The notes below the pieces were generated by a model, which was given only the letters and a program-made list of their open reading frames with translations, was not told the DNA's origin and did no database searches. From Nocardioides luteus (lineage in GTDB: Bacteria > Actinomycetota > Actinomycetes > Propionibacteriales > Nocardioidaceae): a DNA stretch of 64,000 nucleotides. The stretch is from NCBI RefSeq assembly GCF_000960475.2, contig NZ_JZDQ02000021.1, positions 43,409 through 107,408 on the forward strand, read 5' to 3'. Both the position numbers and the translations under genes were made by a program. Shown in pieces: positions 60,385 to 64,000 of the stretch. Position 1 is the stretch's first letter, and each line of letters begins with the position of its first letter.

Positions 60385-61549
60385 GGGCGACGAAGCGGAT
60401 CAGGGTGGCCGTGGCGTTGGCCGCCACGAGCACGACGATCTCGATCGCCCGCGCGGGCGTCGGCGCGGCCAGGTGCAGGAGCGCGAGCGATCCCGAGGTC
60501 AGCGCCAGCCCGACCCCGAAGGCCGCCAGCCCCGCCACGTGATGCTTCACCGCACCCTGCCGCGCGGTGATCCCGAAGGTCAGCCGGCGGTTGGCCGCGG
60601 TGTTGCCGACAGCGGTCACCAGGAGCGCGACCAGGTTGGCCGCCTGGGCACCGACGGCGGTGCGGAGCAGCACGTAGAGGAGCAGGTACGCCAGCGTGCT
60701 CAGCACCCCGACGGCCCCGAACCGGATCACCTGAGCCGCCAGGCTCGGGCTCCGGACGGGCCCGGGCGGACGTACGCCACCGAGGTCGATCCGGCCGCTG
60801 ACCAGCCCGAACAGCAGCCTGCCGATCCCGGCGAGGTCCTCCTTGATCGTCGCGACGATGTCGACGCGGGAGTCCGGGTCGTCGACCCAGTCCACCGGGA
60901 CCTCGTGGATCCGCAGGCCTGCCTCGGAGGCGAGGACCAGGAGCTCGGTGTCGAAGAACCAGCTCTCGTCCTCGACCAGCGGGAGCAGCTTCTCGGCGGT
61001 GTCGCGGCGGATCGCCTTGAAGCCGCACTGGGCGTCGGTGAACTCCGCGGAGAGGATCCCGCGCAGCAGCAGGTTGTAGCCCTTCGAGAGGAAGTCCCGC
61101 TTCGGGCCCCTCACGATCCGGCTGCCCTTCGCCAGCCGGGTGCCGATCGACAGGTCGGAGTGACCGGACAGGAGCGGCGCGAGCAGCGGCGGGAGCGCGG
61201 CCAGGTCGGTGGAGAGGTCGACGTCCATGTAGCCGACCACCTGGGCGTCCGAGGAGGCCCAGGCCGCCTTGAGCGCTCGCCCACGGCCCTTCTCGTCGAG
61301 ATGGACGGCGCGTACGCGGGTCAGCTCGGTCTCCAGCCGCCGGGCGATCTGCCAGGTGGCGTCGGTGCTGGCGTTGTCGGCGATCGTGATCGTCGTGGCG
61401 TAGGGCAGGTGCCGGAGGTAGTCGTCGAGCCGGCGGACCGAGCTCTCCAGGCCCTGCTCCTCGTTGTGGACGGGGATCACCAGGTCCACCGCGGTCCTCA
61501 CCTGCGCCCGCGCCGTGCTGCTCGCCGAGGCGCTCTCGCTCGTCCTCAT
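60356..61549 (-). CDS. GT2 glycosyltransferase with C-terminal GtrA domain
   Basis: A 397-residue membrane protein. The GT2 domain (DLVIPVHNEEQGLESSV, metal/substrate DVD in GYMDVDLSTDL, FTDAQCGFKAIRRD) resembles polyprenyl-phosphate sugar transferases (DPMS type). The C-terminal ~130 residues form the four-helix GtrA domain (QVIRFGAVGVLSTLAYLLLYVLLRTAVGAQAANLVALLVTAVGNTAANRRLTFG). Together such proteins make and flip a lipid-linked sugar for cell-wall glycosylation. The ATG overlaps the upstream GT39 stop by ATGA, so the two act in one pathway: the lipid-linked sugar made here is probably used by the GT39 enzyme. Confidence 0.94.
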   Translation of the reverse strand: MRTSESASASSTARAQVRTAVDLVIPVHNEEQGLESSVRRLDDYLRHLPYATTITIADNASTDATWQIARRLETELTRVRAVHLDEKGRGRALKAAWASSDAQVVGYMDVDLSTDLAALPPLLAPLLSGHSDLSIGTRLAKGSRIVRGPKRDFLSKGYNLLLRGILSAEFTDAQCGFKAIRRDTAEKLLPLVEDESWFFDTELLVLASEAGLRIHEVPVDWVDDPDSRVDIVATIKEDLAGIGRLLFGLVSGRIDLGGVRPPGPVRSPSLAAQVIRFGAVGVLSTLAYLLLYVLLRTAVGAQAANLVALLVTAVGNTAANRRLTFGITARQGAVKHHVAGLAAFGVGLALTSGSLALLHLAAPTPARAIEIVVLVAANATATLIRFVALRWVMSPRG

Positions 61550-63666
61550 GAGTCCGCCTTCGGCTGGGTCAGGTCGTAGACGGTGGTGCCGTCGACGTCG
61601 GTCGAGGTGAAGTTCTCCTCGACCCAGGAGCTGATCTCGGTCGAGACCGACGACTCCCGGTCGCCGCCGGGACCGGCCTGGCCCCCGGCCGGGAGCTGCG
61701 CGTTGCCCGGGAGCTCCATGCCCGCCGGCAGCTCGAACGAGCCCATGCCGCCGGGTCCACCGCCGGCGATGTAGTAGTGGATCTCGCCGTCGGCGACGTA
61801 CTCCTGGAACTGCTTCAGGGTGATGCTCGGCGCCGTGCCGTTGAAGCCGCCGATCGACATCACCGACTCGCCGCTGCCGAGCTGGTAGCTCGCCGCGCTC
61901 GTGGAGCTGGTCGTCGCGGCCGCCCAGCGGTACCGACCGGCGTTCGTACGCAGCATCTCGGCCAGCTCGTCGCTGATCTCGTCGCCGCCGAACATCCCGC
62001 CTCCGCCGCCGAGCCGGAACAGCTCGGGTCCCTGGCCACCGTCCTGGCCACCGTCCTGGCCACCGTTCGGGCCACCGGCCGGACCGCCGTTCTGGCCCCC
62101 GGGCATCGCCGGCATCGCCTGGCCGCCGGGGCCGCCCTGCATCCGCACGGGGCCGCCGGGGCCCCCGAGACCGCCGGGACCACCGCCGCTGTAGGGACCG
62201 GCGGTCACGATGGAGCCGGTGTGCGGGGTGCCGATCGTCTGGATCGCGTACGCCGCCGGGCCGATGCCCACGCTCACCGCGGCCGCGGCCAGGACCGCCA
62301 CCGCGACCCCGCGGCCGAACCGTTCGAGCCTTGCGACCACGGCCAGGCCGGCAGCAGCCCCGAGACCGAGGGCCAGCACGACCCAGCGGAGCGTGGCGTA
62401 CGGCTGCTGGTCGGACTGCCCGAGGAGCACCCAGGCCCAGACGGCGCTGGCCAGGAGGGTGACCGCGAGCACGATCCGGGCGGCGATGCCGGCCCGGTGT
62501 CGCCAGAGCACGGTCGCACCGACGACCGCCGTCGCGGCGATCCACGGAGCCAGCGCGACGACGTAGTAGTCGTGGTAGATGCCGCCCATGAACGAGAAGA
62601 CCAGGCCGGTGACCAGCATCGACCCACCGGTGAGGAGCAGGGTGGCGCGGGTCAGGTCGGTACGCGGCGCCTTGCGCAGCCACACCAGTGCCGCGACGAG
62701 CAGGATCAGCGCGGCCGGGAGGAGCCAGGTGATCATCCCTCCGGAGACACCCTGGAAGAGCCGCAGGATCCCGGCGGCGCTGCCGAACCCGGCGTTGCCG
62801 AGCCCGCCGTAGTCGCCGCCGTTGATCCGGCCGATCCCGTTGTAGCCGAAGGCGAGCTCGAGCACCGAGTTGTTCTGCGAGCCGTCCATGTAGGGCCGCC
62901 ACGACTCCGGGACGAGCTCGAAGATCGCGATCCACCAGCCGGCCGCGAGCAGCATCGCGCCGAAGCAGTAGACACCGTGGAGGACCCGCTTCAGGAACGA
63001 CCCGGGCCCGGCGATCAGGTAGACGGCGGCGATCGCCGGAACGATCAGGAACGCCTGCAGCATCTTCGTCAGGAACCCGAAACCGAGCAGTACGCCGGCC
63101 AGCACCAGCCAACGCGCCTTGCCGGTCTCGATCGCCCTGATGGTCGAGAACCCGGCTCCGACCAGCAACAGCACCAGCAGCGCGTCGGGGTTGTCGAACC
63201 GGAACATCAGCGCCGCCGCCGGGGTCAGCGCGGTCAGCGCACCCGCGGCGATCGCCGCCGGCCACGGCGCGACCTTCTTGACGATGCCGAACGTCAGGCC
63301 GACCGTCGCGACGCCCATCAACGCCTGTGGCGCGAGGATGCTCCACGAGGACAGCCCGAAGAGGCGTACGGACAGGCCCATCACCCACAACGAGGCGGGC
63401 GGCTTGTCGACGGTGATCGCGTTGCCGATGTCGAGGGAGCCGAAGAACCACGCCTTCCAGCTCTCTCCGCCGGCCTGGGCGGCCGCGGCGTAGAACTGGT
63501 TGGCGTACCCGGACTCCGAGAGCGTCCACAGGTAGCCGAGCGCGGTCAGGCCGAGCAGGAGGAGTAGGGACGCCCGTTCAGGGGTCGGGCGCCATGGTCG
63601 TCGGAGAGTGGCAGCCCCAGCGTCTTCAGGCGCCGAGCTCGCTGCTGGATCGAGGGTTGCGGTCAT
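61546..63666 (-). CDS. GT39/ArnT-like membrane glycosyltransferase
   Basis: A 706-residue protein from ATG at 63666 (MTATLDPAASSAPED). About 12-13 membrane helices with PMT_2-type motifs: Asp in the first outer loop (NAITVDKPPASLWVMG), FRFDNPDALLVLLLV, and FMGGIYHDYYVVALAPWIA. A Gly/Pro/Gln-rich low-complexity outer loop (about residues 505-550) leads to a soluble C-terminal domain (SISTEISSWVEENF-type end with YQLGSGESVMSIGGFNGTAPS). It transfers sugars or mannose-like groups from polyprenyl-phosphate onto an extracytoplasmic acceptor. It is co-translated with the GT2-GtrA gene. Upstream lies a repeat-rich stretch. Confidence 0.9.
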   Translation of the reverse strand: MTATLDPAASSAPEDAGAATLRRPWRPTPERASLLLLLGLTALGYLWTLSESGYANQFYAAAAQAGGESWKAWFFGSLDIGNAITVDKPPASLWVMGLSVRLFGLSSWSILAPQALMGVATVGLTFGIVKKVAPWPAAIAAGALTALTPAAALMFRFDNPDALLVLLLVGAGFSTIRAIETGKARWLVLAGVLLGFGFLTKMLQAFLIVPAIAAVYLIAGPGSFLKRVLHGVYCFGAMLLAAGWWIAIFELVPESWRPYMDGSQNNSVLELAFGYNGIGRINGGDYGGLGNAGFGSAAGILRLFQGVSGGMITWLLPAALILLVAALVWLRKAPRTDLTRATLLLTGGSMLVTGLVFSFMGGIYHDYYVVALAPWIAATAVVGATVLWRHRAGIAARIVLAVTLLASAVWAWVLLGQSDQQPYATLRWVVLALGLGAAAGLAVVARLERFGRGVAVAVLAAAAVSVGIGPAAYAIQTIGTPHTGSIVTAGPYSGGGPGGLGGPGGPVRMQGGPGGQAMPAMPGGQNGGPAGGPNGGQDGGQDGGQGPELFRLGGGGGMFGGDEISDELAEMLRTNAGRYRWAAATTSSTSAASYQLGSGESVMSIGGFNGTAPSITLKQFQEYVADGEIHYYIAGGGPGGMGSFELPAGMELPGNAQLPAGGQAGPGGDRESSVSTEISSWVEENFTSTDVDGTTVYDLTQPKADS

Positions 63667-63774
63667 GGAGCACAAGGTTTGGCGCGGTCTCTGTGCATCA
63701 CCTCCGCCGGACCTGTGGTTGGCCTGTGTCCTTGTCCGGCCGCGCGGCCTGGTGCCGTGGTCCGGTGCTGCTCC

Positions 63775-63793
63775 GGTCGAGCTTGTCGAGACC
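63775..63793. repeat. Dispersed repeat, copy 2 (GGTCGAGCTTGTCGAGACC)
   Basis: Identical to the copy in accD1. Sequence after it (roughly GCC...TTGCGGGGCTGCTGCTTCG...GGCTGG) also matches the region after copy 3, so the repeated unit is about 55 bp. Confidence 0.85.
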
Positions 63794-63945
63794 GCCTCTT
63801 TGCGGGGCTGCTGCTTCGCGGCTGGGGTGGGCCGCCGACCGGTCTTGAGGGGCTTCTCGTCTGGGCCGGTGCCATGGGTGTCCTGCGGGCGCTGGCTTCG
63901 CCGGGTGTTGCGGCGACCTGTGTCACTGACAAGTGATGCCCCGGT

Positions 63946-63964
63946 GGTCGAGCTTGTCGAGACC
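63946..63964. repeat. Dispersed repeat, copy 3
   Basis: Third identical 19-bp copy, with GGTG and CACC flanks making a longer inverted repeat (63943-63967). The 334 bp from 63667 to the window end hold this repeat pair and no gene that I can support. Confidence 0.85.
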
Positions 63965-64000
63965 ACCCTGTGCGGGGCTGTTCTTTGTGGCTGGTGCGGG

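Noticed and set aside
61777..63567. 596-codon plus-strand open frame
   Set aside because: Antisense to the GT39 membrane glycosyltransferase; no domain visible.
1..64000. tRNA, rRNA and CRISPR arrays
   Set aside because: No cloverleaf-like conserved blocks, rRNA sequence or regularly spaced direct repeats were noticed on either strand; a program scan would be needed to be certain.

Overview
The window is chromosomal DNA of a high-GC Gram-positive bacterium. GC-rich third codon positions, frequent GTG starts, stop/start overlaps (ATGA, GTGA, TGATG), apparently leaderless genes with a TAnnnT hexamer just before the start, and the gene content (polyphosphate glucokinase, AlkB-rubredoxin fusion, MmyB-type regulators, an actinobacterial SOS box) point to an actinobacterium, most likely Nocardioidaceae (Nocardioides-like). 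The genus is inferred, not proven. I see no rRNA, tRNA, CRISPR array, transposase or phage genes.

Layout. 1-1.2 kb: a secreted zinc protease cut by the window edge. 1.4-4.7 kb: small stress-type genes (VOC protein, two small membrane proteins, 2TM protein, DUF1918 protein, beta-CASP metallo-hydrolase) with DevR-like boxes in the intergenic DNA. 4.8-7.4 kb: an AAA ATPase diverging from a Fpg/Nei DNA glycosylase that has a perfect LexA box, then a rhodanese. 7.4-12.3 kb: Aat, an EcsC protein and a three-gene sulfotransferase operon. 12.4-18.1 kb: a leucine/acyl-CoA catabolic block (HMG-CoA lyase, carboxylase alpha and beta subunits, TetR regulator) interrupted by a secreted lectin. 18.1-25 kb: SWIM protein plus SNF2 helicase, a molybdopterin oxidoreductase, a DHA2 exporter and a GH114-like lipoprotein. 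24.8-28.1 kb: an accessory-looking group with type VII secretion-like proteins. 28.1-31.7 kb: P450 and a NarL-type two-component system. 31.8-35.7 kb: a RecQ helicase with a C-terminal phosphoribosyltransferase-like end, and an ABC-F protein preceded by a probable leader-peptide attenuator. 35.9-42.1 kb: M4, M13 and M15 peptidases and a DUF559-like protein. 42.2-45 kb: the alkane hydroxylase operon and polyphosphate glucokinase. 44.9-48.6 kb: membrane-anchored MA-type peptidase, nitroreductase, YitT protein. 48.6-51.2 kb and 58.4-60.4 kb: two parallel units, each an oxidoreductase gene divergent from an MmyB-type HTH regulator with a long inverted repeat between them. 51.3-56.2 kb: a DUF2156/MprF-like protein and pntAB with an unusual structured leader. 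56.2-58.4 kb: a DUF2332 protein divergent from an HTH-citrate synthase protein. 60.4-63.7 kb: two membrane glycosyltransferases.

The strongest leads for undescribed biology are the ABC-F leader (14-aa peptide carrying MRLR, with the stop codon inside a hairpin), the pntAB leader (two long stems in pseudoknot order followed by an 8-codon ORF), the paired 16-bp palindromes upstream of the AAA ATPase, the sulfotransferase operon whose middle gene lacks the PAPS loop, and the 24.8-28.1 kb secretion-like group. Start codons were chosen by family length, visible ribosome binding sites and overlaps with upstream stops; no database search was possible.
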